DNA of 64,000 nucleotides from Pseudoruegeria aquimaris. Lineage in GTDB: Bacteria > Pseudomonadota > Alphaproteobacteria > Rhodobacterales > Rhodobacteraceae. This document shows positions 36,386 to 46,328 of this stretch, piece by piece. The notes under the pieces are model-generated. The model made no database searches. It was not told the origin of the DNA and saw only the letters and a list, made by a program, of their open reading frames with translations. A program made the translations under genes and the position numbers. Every line of letters begins with the position of its first letter. Position 1 is the first letter of the stretch. The stretch lies in the NCBI RefSeq assembly GCF_900172235.1, contig NZ_FWFQ01000006.1:87581-151580 (forward strand), given 5' to 3'.

Positions 36386-38083
36386 ATGAACCTCAAAGCA
36401 ACCCTTCTGGGCGCTGCCGCCGCCTTTGCCATGGCGCCGATGGCCATGGCCGAGCGTGGCGCGGACGGCCATGTGAACATCATCTACTGGCAGGCGCCCT
36501 CGATCCTGAACCCGTTCCTGTCGGGCGGCACGAAGGACATCGAATCCGCCTCGCTCATCATCGAACCGCTGGCCCGCTACGATGAAACCGGCACGCTGGT
36601 GCCCTGGCTGGCCGAAGAAGTCCCGACGGTGGAAAACGGCGGCGTCTCCGAGGATCTGACCTCCATCACCTGGAAGCTGAAGCCGGGCATCCTGTGGTCC
36701 GACGGCACCCCCTTCACCTCCGCCGACGTGAAGTTCACCGCCGACTACTGCATGCACCCCGAAGGCGGCTGCGCGCAGCTGACCAAGTTCGAAGGCGTGA
36801 CCAGCGTGGAAACGCCGGACGAGCTGACCGTGGTGGTGACCTTCGACAAGCCGACGCCCTTCCCCTACGGCCCCTTCGTGGGCGGTGAGAGCCCGATCCT
36901 GCAGGCCGCGCAGTTCGCCAACTGCATGGGAGCCAAGGCGCCCGAGTGCACCGAGCAGAACTTCAACCCGATCGGCACCGGCCCCTTCGTCGTCACGGAT
37001 TTCCGCCCGAACGACGTGATCTCGATGGAAGCCAACCCCAACTACCGTGACCCGAACAAACCGGCCTTCGCGACCCTGACCTTCAAGGGCGGCGGCGATG
37101 CGACGGCCGCGGGCCGCGCGGTGATGGAAACCGGCGAATTCGACTACGCCTGGAACCTGCAGCTCGCGCCCGACGTGATCGCCGGCATGGAAGCCGCCGG
37201 CAAGGGCACCGCCGTGGCCGGCTTCGGCCCGCTGCTCGAGCGCATCATGCTCAACAACACCAACCCCGATCCGGCCCTCGGCCCGGACGAGCGCTCCGTG
37301 GTGCGTCCGCACCCGTTCCTCTCCGACCCGGCCGTCTACAAGGCCATGTCCATGGCGATCGACCGCCCGCTGCTGGTGGAAGTCGGCTACGGCAAGGCCG
37401 GCCGCGTCTCCTGCTCCTGGGTTCCGGCCCCGGCGGCCTACGCCATCGAGGTGGAAGGCTGTGACGTGCAGGACATCGCCGGCGCCAACGCGCTGCTGGA
37501 CGAAGCCGGCATCGTGGACACCGACGGCGACGGCATCCGCGAGAAGGACGGCGTGCCGCTGAAGGTCCTCTACCAGACCTCCACCAACGCCGTGCGCCAG
37601 GACTTCCAGGCCCTCATCAAGCAGTGGTGGAGCGAGATCGGCATCGACACCGAGCTGCGCAACATCAACGCCTCCGTCTTCTTCGGCGGTGACCCGGGCT
37701 CCCCGGACACCTTCCAGAAGTTCTACGCGGACGTGGAAATGTATGCCAACACCTTCAACGGCACCGATCCGCAGACCTATCTCGGCAACGCGCTGTGCGA
37801 CAAGGCGCCCTCTCCGGCCAACCAGTGGCAGGGCGAGAACATCTCCCGCTTCTGCTCCGAAGAGTATGACGCGCTGCACGCCAAGCTCGCCACCACGGCG
37901 AACGCCGAAGAGCGCGCGGAGATCGCCAAGAAGCTCAACCGCATGGTCGTGGAAGGCGGCGGCATGATCCCGCTCGTGCACCGCGGCCGCCTGTCGGCCC
38001 ACGCCAACAGCCTCGGCGGCGTGAAGCTGAACGTCTGGGACTCCGAACTCTGGAACGTTGCCGACTGGTACCGTATCAAGTAA
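36386..38083 (+). CDS. peptide-type ABC transporter substrate-binding protein
   Basis: A 565-residue periplasmic binding protein (SBP_bac_5 family). A signal peptide (MNLKATLLGAAAAFAMAPMAMA) is followed by the mature start ERGADGHV. The family's conserved pieces are visible: TWKLKPGILWSDGTPFTSADV and NPIGTGPFVVTDFRPND. It should capture peptides, amino-acid conjugates or similar ligands for the two permeases downstream. The ATG follows AAGGAG. Ligand unknown; the nearby M20 hydrolases suggest acylated amino acids or short peptides. Confidence 0.92.
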   Translation: MNLKATLLGAAAAFAMAPMAMAERGADGHVNIIYWQAPSILNPFLSGGTKDIESASLIIEPLARYDETGTLVPWLAEEVPTVENGGVSEDLTSITWKLKPGILWSDGTPFTSADVKFTADYCMHPEGGCAQLTKFEGVTSVETPDELTVVVTFDKPTPFPYGPFVGGESPILQAAQFANCMGAKAPECTEQNFNPIGTGPFVVTDFRPNDVISMEANPNYRDPNKPAFATLTFKGGGDATAAGRAVMETGEFDYAWNLQLAPDVIAGMEAAGKGTAVAGFGPLLERIMLNNTNPDPALGPDERSVVRPHPFLSDPAVYKAMSMAIDRPLLVEVGYGKAGRVSCSWVPAPAAYAIEVEGCDVQDIAGANALLDEAGIVDTDGDGIREKDGVPLKVLYQTSTNAVRQDFQALIKQWWSEIGIDTELRNINASVFFGGDPGSPDTFQKFYADVEMYANTFNGTDPQTYLGNALCDKAPSPANQWQGENISRFCSEEYDALHAKLATTANAEERAEIAKKLNRMVVEGGGMIPLVHRGRLSAHANSLGGVKLNVWDSELWNVADWYRIK

Positions 38084-38153
38084 ACCAACCGCCGTCGCGC
38101 CCCCGCCCCTCGCGGGCGGTGCGGCGGCACCCTAGCCGCGGGTCTTTCCCCTC

Positions 38154-39161
38154 ATGCTCACCTTCACAATCCGTCGGTTGATCCTCGCGATCCCGACGCT
38201 GCTTTTCATCTCGCTGGTGATCTTCCTGCTTCTCCAGCTCGCGCCGGGCGATCCGATGGCCCAGGTGCCCCTGACCGTGCCCCCCGAAGTGAAAGAGAAG
38301 ATGCGCCAGGCGCTCGGCCTCGGCCAGCCCGTCTATGTCCAGTACTGGAAGTGGATCGTGCAGTTCTTCTGGATCGAACCGCAGGTTCTGATCGACAACA
38401 TCTTCGGCACCAGCCTCACAGAGGGCAAGCTGCGCGTGATCAGCTGGCAGACCCGCTCGCCGGTGATGGACATCGTCTACCAGCGCCTGCCGCAGACGCT
38501 CTGGGTGGTGGGCGTGGCCTACCTCGTGGGCATCCTGATCGCCCTGCCCATCGGCATCTACTCGGCCTACCGGCAGTATTCCGTCTTCGACAACGCCGGC
38601 ACCTTCGTCACGATGGTCGGCTTCTCCGTGCCGCCGTTCTTCTCCGGCGTGCTGGTGATCGTGATCTTCGCGGTGAACCTCGGCTGGTTCCCCTCGATCT
38701 ACGACACCACGCACAAGGTGACGGACTGGGCGAGCTTCAAGGTGCAGCTGAACCAGATGTTCCTGCCCGTCATGGTGCTGGCCCTGCAGATCACCAGCCA
38801 GATCAGCCGTTTCATGCGCGCCTCCATGCTCGACAACCTCAACCAGGACTACGTGCGCACCGCGCGCGCCAAGGGCCTTAGCGAATGGACCGTGGTCATG
38901 ACCCACGTGCTGCGCAACTCGATGATCCCGGTGGTGACCGTGATCGCCCTCGGCATCCCCTCGATCTTCGGCGGCGCCATCATCACCGAGCAGGTGTTCA
39001 AGGTGAACGGGATCGGCCAGCTGCTGATCACGTCGATCCAGGCCAACGACCTGCCGATGGTACAGACGCTGACCTTCATCTTCGCGGTGCTGATCGTGCT
39101 CTTCAACCTTGTCGCCGACGTGCTCTACGGCATTCTTGACCCGAGGATCCGCTATGACTGA
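38154..39161 (+). CDS. peptide ABC transporter permease, DppB type
   Basis: A 335-residue inner-membrane permease with about six helices. The N-terminus MLTFTIRRLILAIPTLLFIS is typical of DppB/OppB permeases, and the EAA loop (DYVRTARAKGLSEWTVVM) is present for ATPase contact. It is 70 bp downstream of the binding-protein gene and overlaps the second permease by 8 bp, so the three genes form an operon. Confidence 0.93.
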   Translation: MLTFTIRRLILAIPTLLFISLVIFLLLQLAPGDPMAQVPLTVPPEVKEKMRQALGLGQPVYVQYWKWIVQFFWIEPQVLIDNIFGTSLTEGKLRVISWQTRSPVMDIVYQRLPQTLWVVGVAYLVGILIALPIGIYSAYRQYSVFDNAGTFVTMVGFSVPPFFSGVLVIVIFAVNLGWFPSIYDTTHKVTDWASFKVQLNQMFLPVMVLALQITSQISRFMRASMLDNLNQDYVRTARAKGLSEWTVVMTHVLRNSMIPVVTVIALGIPSIFGGAIITEQVFKVNGIGQLLITSIQANDLPMVQTLTFIFAVLIVLFNLVADVLYGILDPRIRYD

Positions 39162-40119
39162 TACCGTGCAACACGTGGAGCAGACCGAGGCGTCCCGCAG
39201 CCAGTGGTGGGATGTCTGGGATCAGTTCAAGAGCCACCGCGGCGCGCTCGTGGGGCTGGTGATCTTCGCCATCATCGTCTTCGGCGTCACGCTGGGGCCC
39301 TTCATCTGGCGTGCCGATCCGCAGGCGATCCCGCCGGTGGTGGAGATGATCAAGCAGCGTGACTACCGCCCGATCTACACCGCGCTGTGGGACAGCGGCG
39401 CCAAGGTCAGCTGGGCCAACCCGCTGGGCACCGACAACCTCGCCCGCGACAACCTCGCCCGCCTGATGTATGGCGGCCGGGTCTCCATCGCGGTCGGGCT
39501 GACGGCGATGGTGCTTTCGATCGTGCTGGGCACGGCGATCGGCGTGGTGGCCGGGTATTTCCGCAAGTTCGACGGCCCGCTGATGCGCACCACGGACCTG
39601 TTCCTGGCGCTGCCGCTGCTGCCGCTGATCCTCGTGGCCTCGCTGCTGTTCCGCGAACCGCTGTCGGCCATGTTCGGCGTGGAGGGCGGCACCTTCGCCC
39701 TGATCGTGGCGCTGATCGGCATCACCAGCTGGATGCAGACGGCGCGGATCGTGCGCGGCGATGTTCTGGCCCTGAAGGAGCGCGAGTTCGTGCTCGCGGC
39801 GCGCTCCATCGGCACGCCTGCGCGGCGGATCATCACCAACCACATCCTGCCCAACATCATGAGCCCGATCATGGTCTCCGCCACGCTGGGCATCGCCTCT
39901 TCGATCATCACCGAAAGCGCGCTCAGCTTCCTCGGCTTCGGCTTCCCGCCGGATTTCCCCACCTGGGGCCGGCTGCTGAACGACAGCGTGGACCGCATGG
40001 TCTCCTACCCCGAGCGGGTGATCTGGCCGGGGCTGGCGATCTCGCTCACGGTGCTGAGCGTGAACTACATCGGCGACGGCCTGCGCGACGCGCTGGACCC
40101 GCGCATCCGCGGCCGCTGA
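39154..40119 (+). CDS. peptide ABC transporter permease, DppC type
   Basis: A 321-residue permease. After a hydrophilic N-terminus come the DppC-type helices and the EAA motif in EFVLAARSIGTPARRIIT. The C-terminus SVNYIGDGLRDALDPRIR is the DppC signature. The ATG at 39154 overlaps the upstream permease's stop by 8 bp. It closes the operon; the ATPase lies in the divergent unit. Confidence 0.93.
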   Translation: MTDTVQHVEQTEASRSQWWDVWDQFKSHRGALVGLVIFAIIVFGVTLGPFIWRADPQAIPPVVEMIKQRDYRPIYTALWDSGAKVSWANPLGTDNLARDNLARLMYGGRVSIAVGLTAMVLSIVLGTAIGVVAGYFRKFDGPLMRTTDLFLALPLLPLILVASLLFREPLSAMFGVEGGTFALIVALIGITSWMQTARIVRGDVLALKEREFVLAARSIGTPARRIITNHILPNIMSPIMVSATLGIASSIITESALSFLGFGFPPDFPTWGRLLNDSVDRMVSYPERVIWPGLAISLTVLSVNYIGDGLRDALDPRIRGR

Positions 40120-40144
40120 GGCGCCCGCTTTCTTCGCAAACGTC

Positions 40145-40182
40145 AAGGCCGCGCCCCGTCAGGACAGGGCGCGGCCTTTTCC
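40145..40182 (+). terminator. rho-independent terminator of the ABC operon
   Basis: The stem AAGGCCGCGCCC / GGGCGCGGCCTT with a 10-base loop runs into TTTTCC, 25 bp after the last permease gene. Confidence 0.82.
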
Positions 40183-40229
40183 TTTCCGGCTTCCGTTCCG
40201 GCCGCCCGGCTTGCACCGGGCAGCGGCGA

Positions 40230-41753
40230 TCACTCGCTGATCAACTCGATCTCGCCGGGGCGCCAGGTGCCGTCGAACCACGGCTCAAGCGGCCCGTAGA
40301 GCCGCATGATCGTGTTCCACCCCTTGCCGGGCACCGTCTGCAGCCAGTTGCTCTCCTTGCCCTCGGGCGCCACCGGCCCGAAGTAGACATCCGTGGAGCC
40401 GTCCGCGTTCTGCACCACGCCTTCGGTGTTGGAGCCGATGGCCGGGAACTGCGCATCCGTCTGCAACATGGAGCGGGTCTGGTTGTCATAGAGCGTGAAG
40501 GACCAGAAATCCTTGGCCGGCGGATTGGCCGGGACGGTCAGCTTGTAGGTCTTGCCGCCATCCAGCGCGTTGCCGTCAGAATCGCGGTAGGTGAAGGCAT
40601 ATTGCGAGCCCTTGCCCACGGCCTTCACCGCCATCGCGGGCGTGATGCCCGTGGCGTAGAAGTGGAAGGCCGCGCGGAAATCCTGCAGCGTCACCCCGTC
40701 CAGCACCCAGGTGTAGGCCCCGCCGGGGAAGGCGTTCTGCCAGTAGCTTTCACCCGGATACCAGTAGGCGCGCTCATCGCGCGGCTTGGAGATCAGCGTC
40801 TTCACCGTCACCGCGCCCGCCGAGGCCGCCTTCTTCAGGATGCCCTGCATCCGCTCGTCCGGCTCGAAGGGCTGGCCCTTCACGATCCCGATGGCGGCCA
40901 GATGGCCCAGAAGCTCCGGCTCCTCACCGAACAGCGGCTCGTTCTGGATCACGGTGTTGATCTCCTCGAACATCCGCTCATCCATCACGTGGATGGTGTT
41001 GAACTCCTTGCCCGAGACGTTCACGAAATTCAGCTCCGGCGGGTTGTCCGCCTGCGAGAGCGGGTAGAGCTTGAATGTCTCCTGCGTGGCCTTCACCGCT
41101 TCCTCTGTGGAGCCGTCCACCGTGTAGCCGCGCCACATCACCCAGTGGCCGTAGGTGTTGGTGGGCACGACGGCCGTGTAGCCGCTCTCGTCCACCTCGC
41201 CGTCGTAGCCCGGCGGCAGGATCAGGAACTTGCCACCCTGCCCTTCGTCGGGGCCGAGGTTGCCGAAATCCGTGACGTATTTGAACCAGCCGTCGTTGAG
41301 GAAACCGAGCACGTTGGGCGGAGTTTCCATCACCATCGGTTCATCGCCGAGCTGCAGCCACATCGTCTGGTAGACGCTGGTGGTGTTGGGGGTGAGGAAA
41401 AGCGCCTTGGAATCCATCAGGTCCGCAAATTGCAGAACCGTGGTGTTGGCCGGGCCGAAAGCCTCGATCCCACGCCGCATGGCGTCCATCGAAGCGATCT
41501 TCACCCCGTCCATGTAGGCTTGGTAGGCGTGGTGGAAATCCAGCAGGGTGTAGATCTTGTCGGTGGTCTCCGCATCCGGCACCCCGTCGAAGAAAGTCAG
41601 ATTGCCCAGCTGGGTTTCGATGTTGTCGGGCGTAGTGATGCCGTCCGGGATCTCCGTGGTCATCGCCATTTTCGGCGGATCCTGCGCGAGCGCGCCGCCC
41701 GCAAGCCCGATCGCGAGGGCAAACCCGCCCGCGGCGGAATAAAGATGATTCAT
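40230..41753 (-). CDS. secreted DUF1254/DUF1214 domain protein
   Basis: A 507-residue protein. A signal peptide covers residues 1-23 (LYSAAGGFALAIGLAGGALA). The N-terminal half matches DUF1254 (LTPNTTSVYQTMWLQLGDEP, PPGYDGEV) and the C-terminal half DUF1214 (KDFWSFTLYDNQTRSMLQT). No catalytic role is established for the family. I selected the ATG at 41753 because GGAGGAAAC precedes it. It shares direction with a TetR gene 35 bp upstream, which probably represses it. Confidence 0.85.
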   Translation of the reverse strand: MNHLYSAAGGFALAIGLAGGALAQDPPKMAMTTEIPDGITTPDNIETQLGNLTFFDGVPDAETTDKIYTLLDFHHAYQAYMDGVKIASMDAMRRGIEAFGPANTTVLQFADLMDSKALFLTPNTTSVYQTMWLQLGDEPMVMETPPNVLGFLNDGWFKYVTDFGNLGPDEGQGGKFLILPPGYDGEVDESGYTAVVPTNTYGHWVMWRGYTVDGSTEEAVKATQETFKLYPLSQADNPPELNFVNVSGKEFNTIHVMDERMFEEINTVIQNEPLFGEEPELLGHLAAIGIVKGQPFEPDERMQGILKKAASAGAVTVKTLISKPRDERAYWYPGESYWQNAFPGGAYTWVLDGVTLQDFRAAFHFYATGITPAMAVKAVGKGSQYAFTYRDSDGNALDGGKTYKLTVPANPPAKDFWSFTLYDNQTRSMLQTDAQFPAIGSNTEGVVQNADGSTDVYFGPVAPEGKESNWLQTVPGKGWNTIMRLYGPLEPWFDGTWRPGEIELISE

Positions 41754-41787
41754 GTTTCCTCCCATCTGATTTCTCTGCGTTTCCTTC

Positions 41788-42456
41788 TCATCGGCCCTGC
41801 ACGTTGCCGGAAAGCGGCGTGTCCGGATAAAGCGTGCTGAGCCAGATGCGTTCCAGAGCCGCAAGAACGGCGCCACGGTCCGCCATCGGCGGCCGCCCGA
41901 AAGCCTGGATCAGTGTTGCTGCATCCATCCGGTTGAGCGCCCGCGCAACCGCAGACGGCTCGAAGGGCGCGATCAGCCCCAAGGCTTGATCCCGCGCGAT
42001 TCTCTCCGCCACCAACTCGTCGAATGCACCGATGAACCCTTCCCAGACATCTTCCAGCCGCGCGTCCTGCGTCGCCGCATCCGAAACCGCCCTCAGGATG
42101 AACCCTTTCTCCGCCCCGACCGCAACCAGTGCCGCGAGGCTGTGCCGAAGGCCCTGGGCCGGGTCTCCGACCTCTGAAAACCACGGCTGCGCGCCGGTGA
42201 CGATCCCCTCCTTCACCTCGTCCAGCAAGGTGGCCATGAGCCCATGGAGATCGTTGAAATACTGGTAGAACGTCGCACGGCTGGCGCCGGCGCTCTTCAT
42301 CAGCTCCGCCACAGTGAGCTCGCGAAACGGGCGCAGCCGCAGGAATTCACGCGCGGCATCCAGAATGGCGGCCCGTGTCCTCTCGGACTTGCTCAAGCGC
42401 GGCGAAAGGCCTGTGACCGCAAGATGCGTCCGCCTTGGGGAGCCTATATCTGACAT
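41788..42456 (-). CDS. TetR family transcriptional regulator
   Basis: A 222-residue regulator. The helix-turn-helix is at residues ~28-70 (TRAAILDAAREFLRLRPFRE, then LMKSAGASRATFYQYF), followed by a ligand-binding helical domain. It precedes the DUF1254 gene on the same strand, and a dyad overlaps its own start codon, so both autorepression and control of the DUF1254 gene are likely. The ligand is unknown. Confidence 0.88.
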   Translation of the reverse strand: MSDIGSPRRTHLAVTGLSPRLSKSERTRAAILDAAREFLRLRPFRELTVAELMKSAGASRATFYQYFNDLHGLMATLLDEVKEGIVTGAQPWFSEVGDPAQGLRHSLAALVAVGAEKGFILRAVSDAATQDARLEDVWEGFIGAFDELVAERIARDQALGLIAPFEPSAVARALNRMDAATLIQAFGRPPMADRGAVLAALERIWLSTLYPDTPLSGNVQGR

Positions 42457-42466
42457 TGTGTTAGAT
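42448..42466. promoter_or_regulatory. candidate TetR operator
   Basis: The dyad ATCTGACA-TTG-TGTTAGAT (one mismatch between arms) covers the TetR start codon. The 19-bp size and symmetry fit a TetR dimer site. Confidence 0.5.
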
Positions 42467-42522
42467 TTATTGACCCAGCGTCAGAAATCAAACGAATTTG
42501 GTTCAGACGCCATATGCGGCGG

Positions 42523-43815
42523 TCAATGCATCGCCTTGCGGATCCGCCGAACCACCCACCAGACCGCGATCACCACGAAGGGCACGAGCCCGGCGGTGAG
42601 CAGGCTCTTCTCCACCCCCGCCCCCTTGGCCAGCGGCGCCAGCGCATAGGCCAGCAGGTTCACCGCGTAGTAGCTGATCGCCACCACCGACAGCCCCTCC
42701 ACCGTCTGCTGCAGACGCAGGGCAAGATCGGACCGGCGATCCATGCTCGCCAGCAGCGCCTGGTTCTGGGCGGCGCGGGCCACGTCCACCTGGGTGCGCA
42801 GCAGTTCGGAGGCCCGCTGCGCCCGCGTCGCGAGGCTTTCCAGCTGGCTGCGCGTGCTCTTCACGGTGCGCATGGCCGGATCGAACCGGCGCATCATGAA
42901 CTCGCCGAAGGTCTGCCAGCCCTCGTAGCGTTGCTCACGCAGCACCTCGATGCGCTGGTTCACGATGGCCTCGTAGGCCCCCGTCGCCCCGAAGCGGAAG
43001 CTGCTGCGCGCCGAGAGCCGCTCGCCTTCCGCCGAGATCTCCATGAGCCTGTGCAGCGAGGTCTCGGGCATCGCCTCGCCTGCGTCGAGCCCCGTCACCA
43101 GCTCCGAAAGGCGCCGATCCAGCGCGCCCAGGTCCGGCTGCATCTCCCGCACCCGGCGGAAACCCAGCATCGCCATGCTCTTGTAGGTCTCGATCTCGCA
43201 GAGCCGCTGAACGACGCGTCCCGCGCGCTGGCTGCCCGTGCCCGGCGCGAGGAACACGGCAAAGCGCATGTGGCCGGCCGGATCGATGCGGAAATCGCCC
43301 GCGATCACCGCCGCCGCATCCAAGACCTGCGAAACCGCGAGGCTTTCGTCCACGAACCATTGGCCCAGCTGCGCCCGGATCGCGGCGGGATCGGCCTCCT
43401 CGACCACATGCAGCAACGCCGATGTCATCCGCACGCCCGGCGCCGCCGCCAGCCAGTCCGGCGGGAATACCTCGAAGAGCGCCGGATCGAACGCCCGCCC
43501 CGTCGGCCCCTCCATGAAGACGGTATAGGTGACGAACTCGGTGTGGCTTTCCCACTTCAGCCGATGCGCGCCGATGGCGCCCGAATAATGCGTCGCCCCC
43601 GGCTGCGGGTGCGGCGCCCCGTAGCGGTCCAGAAGCGCCAGCAGATGGGCCACGTCGGCCCCCCTGTCCCGCCCGGCGGCATTGTGCTCGCGCTTGATCG
43701 CCAGGAACACCGCCTGCCCCGGCGCCTTCAGCGTGGGAAAGGGGCGCGCGTGCAGTTCGTTGGCCAGCGCGTAGCGGTCCGGATGGTCCGCGATCTGGGG
43801 CATGAATTGCGCCAT
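42523..43815 (-). CDS. DUF3422 family membrane protein
   Basis: A 430-residue protein characteristic of alphaproteobacteria. The N-terminus LANELHARPFPTLKAPGQAVFLAI is the family hallmark. A helical region follows (~220-350), and two transmembrane helices close the protein (ISYYAVNLLAYALAP and LLTAGLVPFVVIAVWWVV, ~365-420). The ATG at 43815 has AGGAGG upstream. The function is unknown; the topology resembles CorA-like proteins, but no transport motif is seen. Confidence 0.85.
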   Translation of the reverse strand: MAQFMPQIADHPDRYALANELHARPFPTLKAPGQAVFLAIKREHNAAGRDRGADVAHLLALLDRYGAPHPQPGATHYSGAIGAHRLKWESHTEFVTYTVFMEGPTGRAFDPALFEVFPPDWLAAAPGVRMTSALLHVVEEADPAAIRAQLGQWFVDESLAVSQVLDAAAVIAGDFRIDPAGHMRFAVFLAPGTGSQRAGRVVQRLCEIETYKSMAMLGFRRVREMQPDLGALDRRLSELVTGLDAGEAMPETSLHRLMEISAEGERLSARSSFRFGATGAYEAIVNQRIEVLREQRYEGWQTFGEFMMRRFDPAMRTVKSTRSQLESLATRAQRASELLRTQVDVARAAQNQALLASMDRRSDLALRLQQTVEGLSVVAISYYAVNLLAYALAPLAKGAGVEKSLLTAGLVPFVVIAVWWVVRRIRKAMH

Positions 43816-43967
43816 GAGGCCTCCTGTGGTTAATGCCGCAGGGTAAAGCAATTGCGGAATTTGTAAATAATTCCTCTATTTCATGGCTTTATGTGAATAC
43901 ATTCGTATACCGGCCGCTTCCGGGGCGCGCCGGTGCCCTGGATCCCGCCCCCGGCAAGGAGACACCC

Positions 43968-44744
43968 ATGCTCGCCGGCCTCGCCCTTGGCCTCCTCGTG
44001 CTGATCCTCGCCCTCGCCGCCTGCTGGCTCCTGGCCCGCCCCGCGTGGATGGGGTTCGAAGGCAAGACCTTGTGGGACTGGCTCGCCGCGCTGATGAATG
44101 CCACCGTGCTGGGCATCGGCACGCTCATGGTCGGGCTGCTGCTGAAGCAGGCCGAGGAAAACCGGATCCAGGAGGCCGGCCTCCAGGCCTATTTCGACCG
44201 CATGGCGGCGCTCCACGTCCAGCAGGCGCTGCCCGCGCCCCAGCGCGATGCCGTGGCCCGCGCCCAGACGAGCGCCATCCTCGCGGTGGTGGACGGCCCC
44301 CGCGCCGGCCGCGCGCTGCGCTTCCTCGACGAACTCGGCACGCTGGAGCGCCACGTCGCCACGCTCGAAGGCGCCCGGCTCTCGGGCGCGGAACTCAAGG
44401 GCATGCGCTTTCGCCGCCTCGATTTCGAAGAGGCCGATCTCTCGGGCGCCGACATGGAATACGGTCGCTTCGACTTTGCCGACTTCGAAGACGCGGACCT
44501 GCGCGGCGCCGATCTGAAACGCAGCACGCTGGCGGGCGCCCGCTTCGACGGCGCACACCTCTCCCGCGCCGACCTCGAAGACGCCGACCTGCGCGGCGCC
44601 GAACTCTCCGCCGCCAGGGGCCTGAAGCGCGGCCAGCTCGCCGCCGCCTGTTTTGACGCCACGACGACCCTGCCCGAAAGCCTCGCTGGACTCGCCCCCG
44701 ATCCGGCCCGCTGCGCGGCGATCGACGGCCCCTCGGGCAACTGA
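43968..44744 (+). CDS. membrane protein with pentapeptide repeats
   Basis: A 258-residue protein. Two N-terminal hydrophobic helices (residues ~3-23 and ~40-60) lead to a helical section. Residues ~140-220 carry A(D/E)L-x-x pentapeptide repeats (ADLSGADME, ADLRGADLKRSTLAGARF, ADLEDADLRGAELS) that should form a right-handed quadrilateral beta-helix. The ATG follows AAGGAGACACCC. The role is unknown; some pentapeptide proteins protect gyrase, but the membrane anchor makes that unlikely here. Confidence 0.82.
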   Translation: MLAGLALGLLVLILALAACWLLARPAWMGFEGKTLWDWLAALMNATVLGIGTLMVGLLLKQAEENRIQEAGLQAYFDRMAALHVQQALPAPQRDAVARAQTSAILAVVDGPRAGRALRFLDELGTLERHVATLEGARLSGAELKGMRFRRLDFEEADLSGADMEYGRFDFADFEDADLRGADLKRSTLAGARFDGAHLSRADLEDADLRGAELSAARGLKRGQLAAACFDATTTLPESLAGLAPDPARCAAIDGPSGN

Positions 44745-44746
44745 AG

Positions 44747-44807
44747 CTTCCTCTCGCTCCAAATACCTCGGGGGGAGTCCCGCAAGGGACGGGGGGCAGC
44801 GCCCCCC
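44747..44807 (-). repeat. dispersed ~65-bp intergenic repeat, copy 4 (inverted)
   Basis: Reverse orientation: CTTCCTCTCGC, CCAAATACCTCGGGGGGAG, second stem, GGGGGGCAGCGCCCCCC. It begins two bases after the stop of the pentapeptide gene. Confidence 0.85.
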
Positions 44808-44835
44808 CTGCCTCGCCATCGGACCCGCCAACAAG

Positions 44836-44859
44836 AAAGGGCGCCCGAAGGCGCCCTTT
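44836..44859. terminator. terminator after pntB
   Basis: The stem AAAGGGCGCC / GGCGCCCTTT has a CGAA loop, read as the stable TTCG tetraloop on the minus strand, where TTTCTTG follows. It stands 22 bp after the pntB stop. Confidence 0.82.
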
Positions 44860-44881
44860 CGCGTCCGGCAAAGCCGTCCGT

Positions 44882-46315
44882 CTAATGGATCAGCGTCAGC
44901 AGCTGGTCGAGAGACTGCTTCGCGTCGCCGTAGAACATCCGGGTGTTCTCCTTGTAGAACAGCGGGTTCTCGATGCCGGAGTAGCCCGTGCCCTGCCCCC
45001 GCTTGGAGACGAAGACCTGCTTGGCCTTCCAGCATTCCAGCACCGGCATCCCGGCGATGGGGGAGTTCGGATCCTCCTGCGCAGCCGGGTTCACGATGTC
45101 GTTGGAGCCGATCACGATGGCGACGTCCGTCTCCGGGAAGTCCTCGTTGATCTCGTCCATCTCCAGCACGATGTCGTAGGGCACCTTGGCCTCGGCCAGC
45201 AGCACGTTCATGTGCCCCGGCAGGCGGCCGGCCACGGGGTGGATGGCGAAGCGCACGTTCTTGCCCTTGGCCCGCAGGCGGCGGGTCAGTTCCGCCACGT
45301 TCTGCTGCGCCTGCGCCACCGCCATGCCGTAGCCCGGAATGATGATCACGCTGTCGGCCTCTTCCAGCGCCGCGGCCACGCCCTCGGCGTCGATCGCGAT
45401 CTGCTCGCCCTCGACTTCCATCGCCGGGCCGGAGGCGCCGCCGAAGCCGCCGAGGATGACCGAGACAAACGAGCGGTTCATCGCCTTGCACATGATGTAG
45501 CTCAGGATCGCCCCGGAGGAGCCCACCAGGGCACCGACCACGATCAGCAGATCGTTGCCGAGCGAGAAGCCGATCGCGGCGGCGGCCCAGCCCGAGTAGC
45601 TGTTGAGCATGGAGACGACCACCGGCATGTCGGCGCCGCCGATGCCCATGATCAGGTGGTAGCCGATGAACAGCGCGGCCAGCGTCATCAGGAACAGCGG
45701 GAAGAAGCCCCCGGTGTTGAAGTACCAGATCAGGCACAGCAGCGAGACGCCCGCGGCGGAGGCATTCAGCAGGTGGCCGCCGGGCAGCTTCGTCGCCGCC
45801 GAGGTCACCCGGCCCGACAGCTTGCCGTAGGCGATCACGGAGCCGGTGAAGGTGATCGCGCCGATGAAGATCCCGAGGAACAGCTCGACGCGCAGGATGT
45901 TCTGCTCAACGACGTCCTTCTTGGCCAGAAGCGCGCCGAAACCTTCCAGCGCCTTCTGCGCCTCCGCGTCCATCGCCAGCACGCGGCCCAGCTCGAAATG
46001 GGCGTTGAAGCCCACGAAGACGGCCGCGAGGCCGACGAGCGCGTGCATCCCGGCCACGAGCTCGGGCATCTGGGTCATCTCGACCCGGCTGGCCAGCATG
46101 TAGCCGATCACGCCGCCGGCCGCGATCAGCACGATCGACAGCCACCAGAGCCCCGCACCGGGGCCGATCAGCGTGGCGACGACCGCCAGCGCCATGCCGA
46201 CGATCCCGTACCAGACGGCGCGTTTCGCGCTCTCCTGGCCGGAAAGCCCCCCGAGCGAGAGGATGAACAGAACAGCCGCAACAACGTAGGCGGCGGTGGT
46301 GAAACCGAAGTCCAT
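44882..46315 (-). CDS. pntB: NAD(P) transhydrogenase subunit beta
   Basis: A 477-residue membrane protein. About nine helices occupy residues 1-260, followed by the NADP(H)-binding domain ([14 protein letters not shown] near residue 315, [33 protein letters not shown]). With PntA it uses the proton gradient to reduce NADP+ with NADH. It starts 13 bp after pntA and both are transcribed from the pntA promoter region. Confidence 0.96.
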   Translation of the reverse strand: MDFGFTTAAYVVAAVLFILSLGGLSGQESAKRAVWYGIVGMALAVVATLIGPGAGLWWLSIVLIAAGGVIGYMLASRVEMTQMPELVAGMHALVGLAAVFVGFNAHFELGRVLAMDAEAQKALEGFGALLAKKDVVEQNILRVELFLGIFIGAITFTGSVIAYGKLSGRVTSAATKLPGGHLLNASAAGVSLLCLIWYFNTGGFFPLFLMTLAALFIGYHLIMGIGGADMPVVVSMLNSYSGWAAAAIGFSLGNDLLIVVGALVGSSGAILSYIMCKAMNRSFVSVILGGFGGASGPAMEVEGEQIAIDAEGVAAALEEADSVIIIPGYGMAVAQAQQNVAELTRRLRAKGKNVRFAIHPVAGRLPGHMNVLLAEAKVPYDIVLEMDEINEDFPETDVAIVIGSNDIVNPAAQEDPNSPIAGMPVLECWKAKQVFVSKRGQGTGYSGIENPLFYKENTRMFYGDAKQSLDQLLTLIH

Positions 46316-46328
46316 TGCCCTCTACTCC

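Noticed and set aside
42448..42466. LexA-type site at the TetR gene
   Set aside because: The spacing and sequence do not match GTTC-N7-GTTC; a TetR dyad explains it better.
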